64,000 bases of DNA, from NCBI GenBank assembly GCA_024103425.1, contig JAGFIS010000025.1, forward strand, positions 18,856 through 82,855, read 5' to 3'. The stretch is from Chitinophagaceae bacterium (lineage in GTDB: Bacteria; Bacteroidota; Bacteroidia; Chitinophagales; Chitinophagaceae). This document shows positions 51,414 through 59,981 of this stretch, in pieces. A model generated the notes under the pieces. That model made no database searches. It saw only the letters and a program-made list of their open reading frames with translations, and was not told the DNA's origin. Positions within the stretch are counted from its first letter, which is position 1. The number at the start of each line of letters is the position of its first letter. Position numbers and translations under genes: made by a program.

Positions 51414-53915
51414 TTATTGCTCATTAATTATCCTGTCTTTCAAGAACTGAACTTCCTTTTGTAATGCTTCTATCATTCTCTGCTGCTTCCCGACTATTGT
51501 CGGGATTTCAGCCGCTGAGGCGGCTTCAACCTGTTTCTTTAAATTTTCAATCATTTGCTGTTGCTCTTGTACTGCCTTGGTAAGCGGTACTACAAATTCT
51601 GCATAACTAAGGCTATACAACTGCGATTTGTTTTTGGGTTTATGCACGCCGCTGAAATTATAACCCGATGCCTCGGCTGCCTGTTCCACTTCCTGTGCCA
51701 GGAAACCACTCTGCAATTCTTTTTCTATATCATATTTGCCGGAAAAATCTTTTGTTTCTTTATTGCCGGTTAATTGGGTAATGGCTTTAATACTTCTGTA
51801 ATAGGTAACGGGACGAAGCCTCATGATAAAATCCAAACCTTTTACATTTTCCCGAATGGTGTTTTTCATTCTTGCATCTGAAAAAGTACTCCAGCCGACA
51901 TTGCCGCCAATCCATACGGTACTTAAATTCCCGATGAAAGCCTGGTTGTCGGCGGCATTCAGATAACCGTCATTTCCTATGCTGATGGTGTTCTGGATGT
52001 TTGGTGAACCCGGATCAGTTCCGGAATTATAGCCGATTGCAATGTTGTGTGATCCTGTTGAGTTATTAACAAGTGCCCCAAATCCAATTGCTGTATTGAA
52101 ATTTCCCGTTAGGTTGTAAAATAGAGCACTATGTCCGATTGCCGTATTGGAATTTCCCGTTGTGTTGAAGCGAAGCGATTTTTTTCCATTGGCGGTATTG
52201 TAATATCCCGTCGTGTTACTACTAAGTGAAATATACCCTGTGGCGGTATTGTCATATCCCGTTGTGTTGGTATAAAGAGCATCAACTCCATTGGCAGTAT
52301 TGTCAAATCCCGCTGTGTTATAGTAAAGTGCTTCATATCCAATAGCGGTATTGGAAGTTCCCCTTGTGTTACTATATAAAGCTTCGTTACCAGTGGCGGT
52401 ATTCCAAAATCCCGTTGTATTATTATATAGAGCTTCGTTACCCACGGCGGTATTATTAGTACCATCAAAGTTGCCACTTGCACCGATTCCGTTATTGTAT
52501 AATGCATTGTACCCGATAGCTACCAGATTACTCTTGTCAGTATTACTGAATAAAGCACCATTACCAATGGCAATATTGAAAGAGCCGGTTGTATTGTGAT
52601 AAAGTGCTTTAACTCCATTGGCAGTATTGCCACTACCCGTTGTATTGGTGTAAAGAGCATTGCTTCCTACAGCAGTATTATGATCTGCGATATTATTATA
52701 AAGTGCACTGTCACCAATAGCTACTAAGTGATTCTTGTCAGTATTACTGAATAAAGCTCCATCACCAATAGCGATATTGAAAGCGCCTGTTGTATTGTGA
52801 TAAAGTGCTTTAACTCCATTGGCGGTATTGAAACTTCCCGTTGTGTTGCTGTATAGAGCATAGGCTCCGTTGGCAGTATTGGAATCTCCCATAATGTTGC
52901 TGGAGAGTGCATCAAATCCATTAGCGGTATTGTAGCTTCCCGTTGTGTTTTCAAAAAGCGAAAAATTGCCAATGGCGGTATTGTAGTTTCCCGTTGTGTT
53001 GCTGTTAAGTGCTTCATCACCTATGGCGATATTGTGAATTCCCTCAGTGTTGTTGTAAAGTGAATTAAAGCCAACAGCGGTATTGCTAACTCCCTCAGTG
53101 TTGCTGTAAAGTGATTGATAGCCAATAGCGGTATTGGCCTCTCCCGTTGTGTTATAGTAAAGTGCTTCAACTCCATTGGCAGTATTGAAACTTCCCGTTA
53201 TGTTGCTGTATAGAGTATAGGCTCCATTGGCAGCATTCCAATATCCTGTTGTATTGTTGTAAAGCGATTGATAGCCAATAGCGGTATTGTAGAAACCAAT
53301 TGTGTTATTATATAAAACTTTGCTACCTACGGCAGTATTGCCCTTACTATAATCGGATAGACTGGCACCAATACCGTTATGAAACAAAGCACTGTCACCA
53401 ATGGCTACAAGGTTACTTCTGTCTGTATTATTGAATAAAGCACCTTCACCGATGGCAATATTATATGTGCCGGTTGTGTTGCCATCGCCGGATTGTTTAC
53501 CAAAAAATATATTACCATCGGTACCTAATAAACCTGTTCTGAAATTATTGACTTTAAAACTGAGTGGCTGATTATCTGTTGTGCCAAGAAAATTGACAAG
53601 TGTATCTGTGCCTGCATTACCGGTTAAACTCCAGGCCTGAGATGATATAATTGGAGAAACTTCTTTCCAGGTGCTGCCGTTATAAAAATAAAAGCCCGGC
53701 GTATTATCCGTTTGGAAAATAAGTAATCCTGTGGCAGGTGTAGCGATGGCATCACGTTGCGCCATCGTCATACGTGGCACCAACATTCCTTTTGTGGTGC
53801 TGCTTACATCTAATTGAGATGAAGCATCAGGAGTGGTAGTGCCGATGCCTACGCTTTGTGAAAAAGTGGTGGATGCAATGAGCACCAAAAGGAGTAGTAA
53901 AGTTTGCTTTTTCAT
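51414..53915 (-). CDS. Tail-fibre-like protein with 17-aa repeats and S74 chaperone domain, 833 aa
   Basis: A signal peptide (LLLLLVLIASTTFSQ) precedes SVGIGTTTPDASSQLDVSS and a G(L/M)LVPRM segment common to Bacteroidota S74 proteins. Residues about 150-660 consist of roughly 30 repeats with a 17-residue period (NTAIGYxALYxNTTGxx), expected to stack as a trimeric beta-solenoid. The C-terminus is an S74 intramolecular chaperone (SDARMKNTIRENVKGLDFI...LRPVTYYR) with the Ser/Lys pair for self-cleavage and a terminal coiled coil. Probably a secreted fibre or adhesin. I choose the ATG at 53915; the frame continues ten codons upstream. Confidence 0.88.
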   Translation of the reverse strand: MKKQTLLLLLVLIASTTFSQSVGIGTTTPDASSQLDVSSTTKGMLVPRMTMAQRDAIATPATGLLIFQTDNTPGFYFYNGSTWKEVSPIISSQAWSLTGNAGTDTLVNFLGTTDNQPLSFKVNNFRTGLLGTDGNIFFGKQSGDGNTTGTYNIAIGEGALFNNTDRSNLVAIGDSALFHNGIGASLSDYSKGNTAVGSKVLYNNTIGFYNTAIGYQSLYNNTTGYWNAANGAYTLYSNITGSFNTANGVEALYYNTTGEANTAIGYQSLYSNTEGVSNTAVGFNSLYNNTEGIHNIAIGDEALNSNTTGNYNTAIGNFSLFENTTGSYNTANGFDALSSNIMGDSNTANGAYALYSNTTGSFNTANGVKALYHNTTGAFNIAIGDGALFSNTDKNHLVAIGDSALYNNIADHNTAVGSNALYTNTTGSGNTANGVKALYHNTTGSFNIAIGNGALFSNTDKSNLVAIGYNALYNNGIGASGNFDGTNNTAVGNEALYNNTTGFWNTATGNEALYSNTRGTSNTAIGYEALYYNTAGFDNTANGVDALYTNTTGYDNTATGYISLSSNTTGYYNTANGKKSLRFNTTGNSNTAIGHSALFYNLTGNFNTAIGFGALVNNSTGSHNIAIGYNSGTDPGSPNIQNTISIGNDGYLNAADNQAFIGNLSTVWIGGNVGWSTFSDARMKNTIRENVKGLDFIMRLRPVTYYRSIKAITQLTGNKETKDFSGKYDIEKELQSGFLAQEVEQAAEASGYNFSGVHKPKNKSQLYSLSYAEFVVPLTKAVQEQQQMIENLKKQVEAASAAEIPTIVGKQQRMIEALQKEVQFLKDRIINEQ
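51990..53480 (-). repeat. Coding 51-bp tandem repeats
   Basis: Roughly 30 units of about 51 bp encode NTAxGxxALxxNTTGxx. Units differ by several bases, so the array is old, but some blocks (for example around 52545-52625 and 52745-52830) are nearly identical, suggesting recent internal duplication. Confidence 0.85.
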
Positions 53916-53950
53916 TATTTTTATTTTTAAGTATTTCACCATCATTTAGT

Positions 53951-54114
53951 TTGTCCGGAGCTGAAATAGCGCCATCATTTATCAGGCTCATATTTTGCAA
54001 AGTGACTTTTACATCACCTGATAGAGACAGCGTAGTTCCAGGTGAAATGTGTAGTTGTGCGATTAGAACATTTGCGGTACAAGAAGCAAAAATGATAAGG
54101 ATACCCTTTTTCAT
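53951..54114 (-). pseudogene. Truncated paralogue of the T9SS protein at 50069-51394
   Basis: The first 55 or so codons (MKKGILIIFASCTANVLIAQ..., then LHISPGTTLSLSGD and VTLQNMSLINDGAISAPD) closely match the N-terminus of the 441-aa protein, with nucleotide similarity up to TTGTCCGG at 53951. After that point similarity stops and the frame runs into the leader and start of the tail-fibre gene. This looks like a deletion or recombination that left a 5' gene stub fused upstream of the tail-fibre gene. The stub could still be translated as a short secreted peptide. Confidence 0.72.
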
Positions 54115-54200
54115 AATCATTTGCTTTAATTCCATATTTTTTAAAAACCGGTTTTCAATATCATCCTGGCCTGATGTTTATCTGGCTTAAGTAGCTTTTT

Positions 54201-55331
54201 CTAATTACATGGTAGAGGAATTATTTTAATTTCTGCTGTCCCGGGAGAAGGACTAGCGGTAAATCCCGGCTTTAGAATAACCTTTGTTCCTGCAAGAACA
54301 GACACTATGTTTCCTGACAGCACCACTGAATCAGAAGTAGCCAAAGTATTCACTGCTGACATCATGTAGGTCCCGGTGTTTTGACTATAATTAGGCCCAA
54401 TTGTTACATTGGCCGGTGATACAAAATCTAATAAATAATCAGGAGAATCCATAAAGTAATTGGTTGTATAGAATTGGCCACTGGTGAGAATTAAATTTGA
54501 ATAACATCCTCCCGCCCACCAATAACTCATCAAGTTAAAGTATGGGGGGGTAAAATTTGTTGCTCCTTTGGGATCCATACATGTGCCAGTATATATACAA
54601 CCGTTTGATGTGGTACTAAAGCAACTTTGTCCTACGTAGGCATAAGGATCAGCAGGTGTATCTGAAACATAGTCGCCCAATTCATCTGAATTTGTACCGT
54701 CAATATTCTCGAATTTAGTACCATTAAAACTTTCAAATGTGTGCAACAATCCAAGACAGTGGCCTACTTCGTGAGCAGTGGTTTGGCCTTTCCCAATATT
54801 GCCTCGGGAAATTAAACAGACATTCCCGGGAATACTTGATGCTATCCCGCCAAAACCGCAGTTGCCGGAACATGCGGGATTATTTCCTTTAATTTTAGTA
54901 ACATAAAATACATTCACACAACCAGGGACAATGTAGGGGGCGAATGAATTAAAATCACCTGTAACTCCGTTGAAATTGGAATCCAGACTACTGTTGTTGA
55001 CATAGTTGATACCACAGTTAATAAAACATAAATTATCTGCACTATATGTAGCCGGAAGCTGATTATATTCTCCGACCACTTCTGCCAATGACGCTACAGG
55101 ATTCGTACCATCATCATACCTGAGTATATGGAAATACACCCTAACCGCCCTAGTGACGGTGCTGATGCCTCTTCTATTGCCTGCATTAGTATTTTTGTAT
55201 TCCACAAATCTCCTAAGAGCGGTTGTATCTATTTTGTGGGTACCGCAAGGCAATGCCTGTGCTTTTAACCCATTTTGATTCAGTAAGAAAAAAAAACCTA
55301 ATAGCAGGTAAATCAAGTTACTACTTTTCAT
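54201..55331 (-). CDS. Pappalysin-type (M43) secreted zinc metalloprotease, 376 aa
   Basis: A signal peptide (LIYLLLGFFFLLNQNGLKAQ) is followed by a metzincin domain. The zinc motif is HEVGHCLGLLHTF (HExxHxxGxxH, about residues 187-199). Then come DYVSDTPADP, a Cys-rich calcium/cytophagalysin-like region (CxxxGxCMDPKG) and the Met-turn NLMSYWW. The C-terminus has SGNIVSVLAGTKVILKPGF, a repeat seen at the end of many Bacteroidota secreted proteins, but no clear T9SS domain. The start overlaps the previous stop by 11 bp. Confidence 0.88.
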   Translation of the reverse strand: MKSSNLIYLLLGFFFLLNQNGLKAQALPCGTHKIDTTALRRFVEYKNTNAGNRRGISTVTRAVRVYFHILRYDDGTNPVASLAEVVGEYNQLPATYSADNLCFINCGINYVNNSSLDSNFNGVTGDFNSFAPYIVPGCVNVFYVTKIKGNNPACSGNCGFGGIASSIPGNVCLISRGNIGKGQTTAHEVGHCLGLLHTFESFNGTKFENIDGTNSDELGDYVSDTPADPYAYVGQSCFSTTSNGCIYTGTCMDPKGATNFTPPYFNLMSYWWAGGCYSNLILTSGQFYTTNYFMDSPDYLLDFVSPANVTIGPNYSQNTGTYMMSAVNTLATSDSVVLSGNIVSVLAGTKVILKPGFTASPSPGTAEIKIIPLPCN

Positions 55332-56811
55332 TGCGCCCGTTTTTAAGCTGATCAATTTGTTTTTGCAGTTCAATTACATACAGTGTCAATTCTTCAATCT
55401 TTTCCATCATCTTAGATTGGATATCACCAACAGATAATCCATTTTTCTGAACTTCTTTTGCTGTGGGAATACCGGGTAAATGATTATTCTGCTTTATAAA
55501 TTGTTCAACCTCATTCAGGGAAAGCAGTTTATAATCATTTTCAAATACATAATCAGCCCAATTGCTCTCTACTACCACCTCCTTGGAGCGGACATTGCCA
55601 TTGACCGAAAGCTTGTATGTAGGATTGCCAGTGCCTATTCCTACGTTGCCATTATCGGCAATCATCATGGAAAGGGAATAGCCATTGGTAGAAAACATGA
55701 TGGGATAGCCCGGTGCAGAACCGATCACCATTCCATTTTTGTATGGAGCAGGTGCGCCACTTGTCCATGATTTGATGTATCCGTAACCGATATTGTTTTC
55801 ATCCCAAAAACTTAGGATAGGATTACGTCCATGCAGGCTCAGCAAATTGGTGTTATTATTGGCGGCGACAACATTGCTGGTTAAGGTAAGCTTTGCATCG
55901 GGCAGCGTAGTGCCTATTCCCACATTGCCATTGTCAGCAATCGTCATGGTTGCACTGTAATTGTTTGTTGACAGGAAAATCGGGTATCCCGGTGCAGCGC
56001 CAATTACCATCCCATTGGTGTATGGAGCCGATGCGCCACTTGTCCACGATTTGATGTATCCATAACCGATATTATTTTCATCCCAAAAATTTATAATAGG
56101 ATTACGTCCATGCAGGCTCAACAAATTGGTGTTATTATTGGCAGCTACAACATTGCTGGATAAAGATAGCTTTGCATCGGGCAGTGTAGTGCCTATTCCC
56201 ACGTTGCCATTGTCAGCAATCGTCATGGTTGCACTGTAATTGTTTGTTGACAGGAAAATCGGGTATCCCGGTGAAGCGCCTATCACCATCCCATTGGTAA
56301 AGGGTGCATACGGACTATGTGTCCACGATTTGATATACCCGAAAGGCACATTATTCTGGTCAGCAAAGCTAAGAATGGGATTTTGACCCCGAAGAGACAG
56401 CAATTGCGTATTATCGTTTGCTTCAATCACATTGCTGAAGATCGTCAGCTTATAATCCGGGTTAGTATTTCCAATGCCGATGTAGCCGGTGTTGTTGTTA
56501 AAAATATTGTTCCCGTTGAGCGACCAATACCCGGCACCCGTACCGGTAACAGATTCCACCCAAATCGCTCCATTGTAGTACCAGAAAGTACCGGTGTCTG
56601 TATCGAATACCTGCAGCCCTTTGGCCGGATTGGCTATGGCAATTCTTTGTGCACTGGTCATCCTTGGCATCAGAAATCCTTTGTTTGTGCTTTTTACATC
56701 CAGTATGGAACTGGGGTCGGGTGTGGAGCCGTCTGTATTAATGCCTACACTTTGGGAGTAACCTGAAATGCCAGACAATATCAGAAGCCATACAATAAAT
56801 ATTCTCTTCAT
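55321..56811 (-). CDS. Tail-fibre-like exported protein with 93-aa tandem repeats, 496 aa
   Basis: A signal peptide (IFIVWLLILSGISGYSQ) is followed by SVGINTDGSTPDPSSILDVKS and GFLMPRM, as in the neighbouring S74 protein. Residues about 120-400 hold a 93-residue repeat in three and a half copies (VGIGTTLPDAKL...GYIKSWTSGA...). The C-terminus is the Bacteroidota-typical NNHLPGIPTAKEVQ and KIEELTLYVIELQKQID coiled coil, instead of a full S74 catalytic block. Probably a fibre-like surface protein. It is first in the minus-strand run, under a promoter with the shared motif at 57009-57059. Confidence 0.83.
   Translation of the reverse strand: MKRIFIVWLLILSGISGYSQSVGINTDGSTPDPSSILDVKSTNKGFLMPRMTSAQRIAIANPAKGLQVFDTDTGTFWYYNGAIWVESVTGTGAGYWSLNGNNIFNNNTGYIGIGNTNPDYKLTIFSNVIEANDNTQLLSLRGQNPILSFADQNNVPFGYIKSWTHSPYAPFTNGMVIGASPGYPIFLSTNNYSATMTIADNGNVGIGTTLPDAKLSLSSNVVAANNNTNLLSLHGRNPIINFWDENNIGYGYIKSWTSGASAPYTNGMVIGAAPGYPIFLSTNNYSATMTIADNGNVGIGTTLPDAKLTLTSNVVAANNNTNLLSLHGRNPILSFWDENNIGYGYIKSWTSGAPAPYKNGMVIGSAPGYPIMFSTNGYSLSMMIADNGNVGIGTGNPTYKLSVNGNVRSKEVVVESNWADYVFENDYKLLSLNEVEQFIKQNNHLPGIPTAKEVQKNGLSVGDIQSKMMEKIEELTLYVIELQKQIDQLKNGRNEK
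55630..56480 (-). repeat. 279-bp coding tandem repeats
   Basis: Near-identical units recur with an exact 279-bp offset (GCCTATTC at 55633, 55912 and 56191). The inner two copies differ by only a few bases, which shows recent duplication or gene conversion within the gene. Confidence 0.88.
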
Positions 56812-57361
56812 AATTTGATGATTTTTTAAAGGGATCATTACCTATCGGTCTTTTTTGAATATATTTTGGTATTTATCAACAGGAAGCTGTTCAAAGGATA
56901 AAGGCGTTTTACTAAACTGAATAACCACCTGCATAGTTTTAGGATGCAGCGTCAGAAAACAATGCAAGTCAATCTTTGAAAGGAAATGGATTAATAATTA
57001 TTTGTCAACAAATTTCCTCTGTAATCAGTTACGGGACAACCCTATAAATATGTGATTTTGAGCAAGTATCCTTCGTTCTGCTCCAATGATTGTACAGCAC
57101 CTGCAATTTGCCGGTCTTGTAATTGGCAATTTTTACATGAATTTTCCTTACAAAAGATCCTATAAACAAGATCGCCGGGAACGGAAAAGAAATTGATTGT
57201 ACAGGATTGATGTAGAATTATCGTAAAAAACTTTCTTTGTATGAAAATTCTAACCACAGAGAACGCAGAGCTGTATTTATGAATTGAATATTTCACGCCA
57301 AAAATCTTTGCGCCTTTGTACCATAGCGTCTTTGCGTGAAAAAAACTTAACCACAGCCTTT
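56812..57361. other. Non-coding region carrying a shared-motif promoter
   Basis: About 550 bp between the DUF4440 gene and the tail-fibre-like gene. It contains the promoter at 57009-57059 on the minus strand. The stretch 57060-57361 keeps an open minus frame with several Cys (CKENSCKNCQL), but it lacks a recognisable family and is probably not a gene. Confidence 0.5.
57009..57059 (-). promoter_or_regulatory. Shared-motif promoter 1 (tail-fibre/M43 operon)
   Basis: Read on the minus strand: an AAAATCACATA box, N9, TTG (57037-57039), N20, then GAAATTTG (57009-57016), one mismatch from TAnnTTTG. The 25-bp block 57035-57059 is identical to 58922-58946. Transcription would start near 57000, about 190 nt before the ATG at 56811. 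Confidence 0.6.
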
Positions 57362-57802
57362 TCACTCACAAATCACATTGGCATGCCGGGCAATCAATTT
57401 CCACTCGCTCTTTTTCTTTTGCCAGATATTGGTATATCTCCTCTTGATGGCCTTGCCTGCATTCGGGCGGCCTTTGGAAGGAACGACCGTCTCACTGCCC
57501 ATAGAAATGACGATGTCTCCTGATATCAGCATCTGCTCCACATCTCTTTTAAAAGAAGTGTAACTGATGAATCCCGATTTTACCAATTTCAATACTTCTG
57601 CTCTGTTTTTAGAAACCTTGTTAATAGGGGCATTCACCATAAAATCTTTGTCCCATATTTGTTTCAGCCTAACGGTGTCTGCTCTGAGCAATGCCTCATG
57701 CTCGGCCATTTCCAACCGGTTGATTTCTTTTTTTACAGACGATTGCGCCATTACTGCGATTGAAATGGTAAGGAGGCATAAAGTGCCGAATATTTTTTTC
57801 AT
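57362..57802 (-). CDS. Exported NTF2-like (DUF4440) protein, 146 aa
   Basis: A signal peptide (LCLLTISIAVMAQ) precedes an NTF2-like fold with the DUF4440 pattern: AEHEALLRADTVRLKQIW, DFMVNAPINKVSKNRAEVL, MGSETVVPS and RRYTNIWQKKKSEWKLIARHA. Members are snoaL-like proteins with varied or unknown activity. It is the last gene of a three-gene minus run of small exported proteins. Confidence 0.85.
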   Translation of the reverse strand: MKKIFGTLCLLTISIAVMAQSSVKKEINRLEMAEHEALLRADTVRLKQIWDKDFMVNAPINKVSKNRAEVLKLVKSGFISYTSFKRDVEQMLISGDIVISMGSETVVPSKGRPNAGKAIKRRYTNIWQKKKSEWKLIARHANVICE

Positions 57803-57824
57803 ACAATAAGTTTGACAAAAATTA

Positions 57825-58334
57825 CTACTTTTTTTTCAGGAGTATTCTGAACGTTCTGTTGCTCACCTCTCCCTTACTTCCGTTGATAGTTGATTCGGCA
57901 GAGAAGTGAAATGTACCCTCAATGACACTGTCATCGGATTTGGTAATGATCCATTCACCACTTCTGGCGCTCATCAGATTGTCTTCCACATTTAGATCAG
58001 CTGAATGACCCGAATAGAACTTCCTGGCTTTGCCAACCCTGATATGATCCCTGTCTATGTAAAAGGCAATTTGTATCTGTCCATCATCTCCTCTTACAAA
58101 TTCGGTGTTGGATGCATTGATCTCCATCATGCTTTTCGCCACCCAGGGTTTCCCGTTTACGGTAGCTTTCATAAAGTAACCATCAGCAGATGTTGCCACT
58201 TGCGGAGGACTGAAGGTTGTCATCGTTTCCTGAATAGCGTTGGCAGTTTCTTTCGCTTTTTCCTGTGCTGCATTTTGGCATGATATGAAAACTGCACTGA
58301 ACGTGAGTAAAGCGATAAGAATTGTCTGCTTCAT
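57825..58334 (-). CDS. Hypothetical lipoprotein, 169 aa
   Basis: The lipoprotein signal ends in VFISC (Cys19). After a short linker, a beta-rich domain starts YFMKATVNGKPWVAKSM, a pattern common in Bacteroidota lipoproteins of the DUF6252-like type. It contains DLNVEDNLMSARSGEWIITKSD and VIEGTFHFSAES. The function is unknown. It is 31 bp after the upstream lipoprotein gene and 22 bp before the DUF4440 gene. Confidence 0.72.
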   Translation of the reverse strand: MKQTILIALLTFSAVFISCQNAAQEKAKETANAIQETMTTFSPPQVATSADGYFMKATVNGKPWVAKSMMEINASNTEFVRGDDGQIQIAFYIDRDHIRVGKARKFYSGHSADLNVEDNLMSARSGEWIITKSDDSVIEGTFHFSAESTINGSKGEVSNRTFRILLKKK

Positions 58335-58365
58335 ATTTTCTTAGTTTTTTTAGGTTTGTATAATT

Positions 58366-58776
58366 TCAATTTAGGGTGTAAGTAATGGACGTTTGAGATT
58401 CCACCTGGGCCGGGGCAGTTAATGTTCCCTGTTTTTTTATTACCCCGTTAACGGAAATGGTCAGGCTATAAGTTTTTGTCTGGTTGGTTGTATTGAGCAC
58501 CTTAATTCCGAGTTTGGCTGTAAAAGGTTTCTTATTGACGGTTATTTTTTTGATACCATTGGGAAATTGGGAAATGTCGTCTGTACTTATTTCTTTTTGA
58601 GTGTCATCATTATAAACTATTGATAATACAAATTCATCCGTAACGACTATCTCATATTTTACTTCAGAGGATTCCGGATTATCCGGACTGTCTTTTTTAC
58701 AACTCCAGGCTATTATCGTCAATATGGCTGTGAAGACAATAGCTTTGTAAATCCACTGAACATATTTTTTTGTCAT
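58366..58776 (-). CDS. Hypothetical lipoprotein, 136 aa
   Basis: The N-terminus IVFTAILTIIAWSCKKD carries a lipobox (AWSC, Cys26). The mature part is a small beta-sandwich-like domain (YEIVVTDEFVLSIVYNDD, KKITVNKKPFTAKLGIKVLN) with no named family. It is the first gene of the small lipoprotein run, under the shared-motif promoter at 58896-58946. Confidence 0.7.
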   Translation of the reverse strand: MTKKYVQWIYKAIVFTAILTIIAWSCKKDSPDNPESSEVKYEIVVTDEFVLSIVYNDDTQKEISTDDISQFPNGIKKITVNKKPFTAKLGIKVLNTTNQTKTYSLTISVNGVIKKQGTLTAPAQVESQTSITYTLN

Positions 58777-58895
58777 TTTTCTATTATTTGTTTTTCCGGA
58801 ATTTTATACGCCCCTGATCATGAGAGCTCATTCTAAGTTCCATTAGAACCAGCATGATATTCTCTTTTTTGCCGGACGACCTACCATTGAATTAT

Positions 58896-58946
58896 CAAAA
58901 TTCGTTTGTCTATGCTCTTTAGACAACCCTATAAATATGTGATTTT
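58896..58946 (-). promoter_or_regulatory. Shared-motif promoter 2 (lipoprotein run)
   Basis: The same architecture as promoter 1 on the minus strand: AAAATCACATA, N9, TTG (58924-58926), N20, GAATTTTG (58896-58903). The predicted leader is about 110 nt to the ATG at 58776. Confidence 0.6.
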
Positions 58947-59090
58947 TCAGAGTTTCAAAGGCGGTCCCAAAACCTTCATTCCATGATCCGGATGAATTCT
59001 TTGCAATTCTTCCGGTGTGGGTGGTTTTGTGAGTGCCTGGCATACCCGCAGAAAATCTTCAAAGGTATCATCCGGTAATAAGGAACCTCT
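58947..59090 (-). pseudogene. Possible 3' remnant of a cupin-like gene
   Basis: A frame of about 47 codons with no start encodes LPDDTFEDFLRVCQAL, PPTPEELQRIHPDHG and VLGPPLKL before a stop. The PPTPEELxxI...HG...VLGPP ending recalls the C-terminus of cupin-domain proteins. It ends exactly where the shared promoter begins. The assignment is weak because the sequence is short. Confidence 0.3.
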
Positions 59091-59279
59091 TCTTTAAACT
59101 CTGAGATAAAATTGTAGATATTCCTGATGGCAGGACGGATAGCCTTATAACATAGCAGTATCCTGTACACTGAATTACATTATCTGCTATTCTGTAAAGT
59201 CTTATCCATTCAGGCAATTCAGGAGACGGTATGATGTAATTCAACAGCATTGTAATCAATCCGAAAAGTGCAGAAGAGA

Positions 59280-59912
59280 CTAAACAATCTTATCCCTCAA
59301 CGCTATCACCACTGCTTCCCTGCCACAATTGACATGCAGCTTGGTGTAGATGTTTCTGATATGAGATTGGACAGTTGCAAGGCTCACAAACATGGCTGCT
59401 GCGATCATTTTGTAACTGTATCCCCTGACTAAATATTGCAGAACTGTTTTTTCACGCGATGAAAGATCATATTTGTTTTTCGAAACAGATTTATGCTGAA
59501 AATACTGCAATACTTTTTTGGCTATGGGCGAAGAAATCGGAGCGCCGCCGTTTCGAACTTCTTCAATGGCTTCCAGCAGGTGGACAAAGGAAGAATTCTT
59601 TAATAAATATCCGTTGGCGCCGGCACACAGGCTGTCGAATAATCTCTGGTCATCTTCAAACACAGTATGCATGATGATGGCTGTATCGGGTTTCACTTCT
59701 TTGATAATTCGAAGGCCTTCGATGCCGTTCACTTTGGGCATGTCAATATCCATGAGAACGATATCAGGGTTCAGATCACGGACAATCTGTGCTGCATTTT
59801 CGCAATTATCAAAATCGCCCACCACCTCATAGGAATCCTCCCCATTCAGCAATATCTTGATGGATTGCCTGAGGTCGGCATTATCTTCGAAAATGATAAT
59901 TCTGACTGGCAT
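59280..59912 (-). CDS. NarL/LuxR-type response regulator, 210 aa
   Basis: The N-terminal receiver domain has the phospho-acceptor Asp in VLMDIDMPKVNG (about residue 57), acidic residues at FEDNAD and the conserved Lys in YLLKNSS. The C-terminal LuxR helix-turn-helix (about 148-208) contains LSSREKTVLQYLVRGYSYKMIA and VQSHIRNIYTKLHV. It is encoded 69 bp downstream of its partner kinase on the same strand. The spacer carries promoter 3 of the shared-motif set, suggesting autoregulation. Confidence 0.94.
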   Translation of the reverse strand: MPVRIIIFEDNADLRQSIKILLNGEDSYEVVGDFDNCENAAQIVRDLNPDIVLMDIDMPKVNGIEGLRIIKEVKPDTAIIMHTVFEDDQRLFDSLCAGANGYLLKNSSFVHLLEAIEEVRNGGAPISSPIAKKVLQYFQHKSVSKNKYDLSSREKTVLQYLVRGYSYKMIAAAMFVSLATVQSHIRNIYTKLHVNCGREAVVIALRDKIV

Positions 59913-59916
59913 CTGG

Positions 59917-59966
59917 TAAAATTAGATTCTAAACAGTTCGTTACAAAAACATATCTATGTGATTTT
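59917..59966 (-). promoter_or_regulatory. Shared-motif promoter 3 (response regulator)
   Basis: On the minus strand: AAAATCACATA (59956-59966), N9, TTG (59944-59946), N19, TAATTTTA (59917-59924). The first box and the 9-bp spacing equal promoters 1 and 2; the rest differs. The -7-like box is only 4 bp before the ATG, so the transcript would be nearly leaderless. Confidence 0.5.
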
Positions 59967-59981
59967 ATTCAATGCTATACA

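Larger units (their letters stand above)
58777..59279. other. Non-coding region with a shared-motif promoter and a gene remnant
   Basis: About 500 bp upstream of the lipoprotein run. It holds the promoter 58896-58946 and, further right, a short open minus frame without a start codon (58947-59090). The rest is AT-rich and appears degenerate. Confidence 0.5.

Noticed and set aside
52109..53020. Frames rich in TQRDITIPP-type repeats on the minus strand and similar plus-strand frames
   Set aside because: These are out-of-frame readings of the 51-bp coding repeats of the tail-fibre-like gene.
51990..53480. Regular repeats suggesting a CRISPR array
   Set aside because: The repeats are coding, have a 51-bp period with no unique spacers, and encode a consistent 17-residue solenoid motif; no cas genes are nearby.
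57042..57365. 107-codon minus-strand frame with a Cys-rich end
   Set aside because: It runs through the shared promoter region, has no family features and an AT-rich, improbable composition; I treat it as non-coding.
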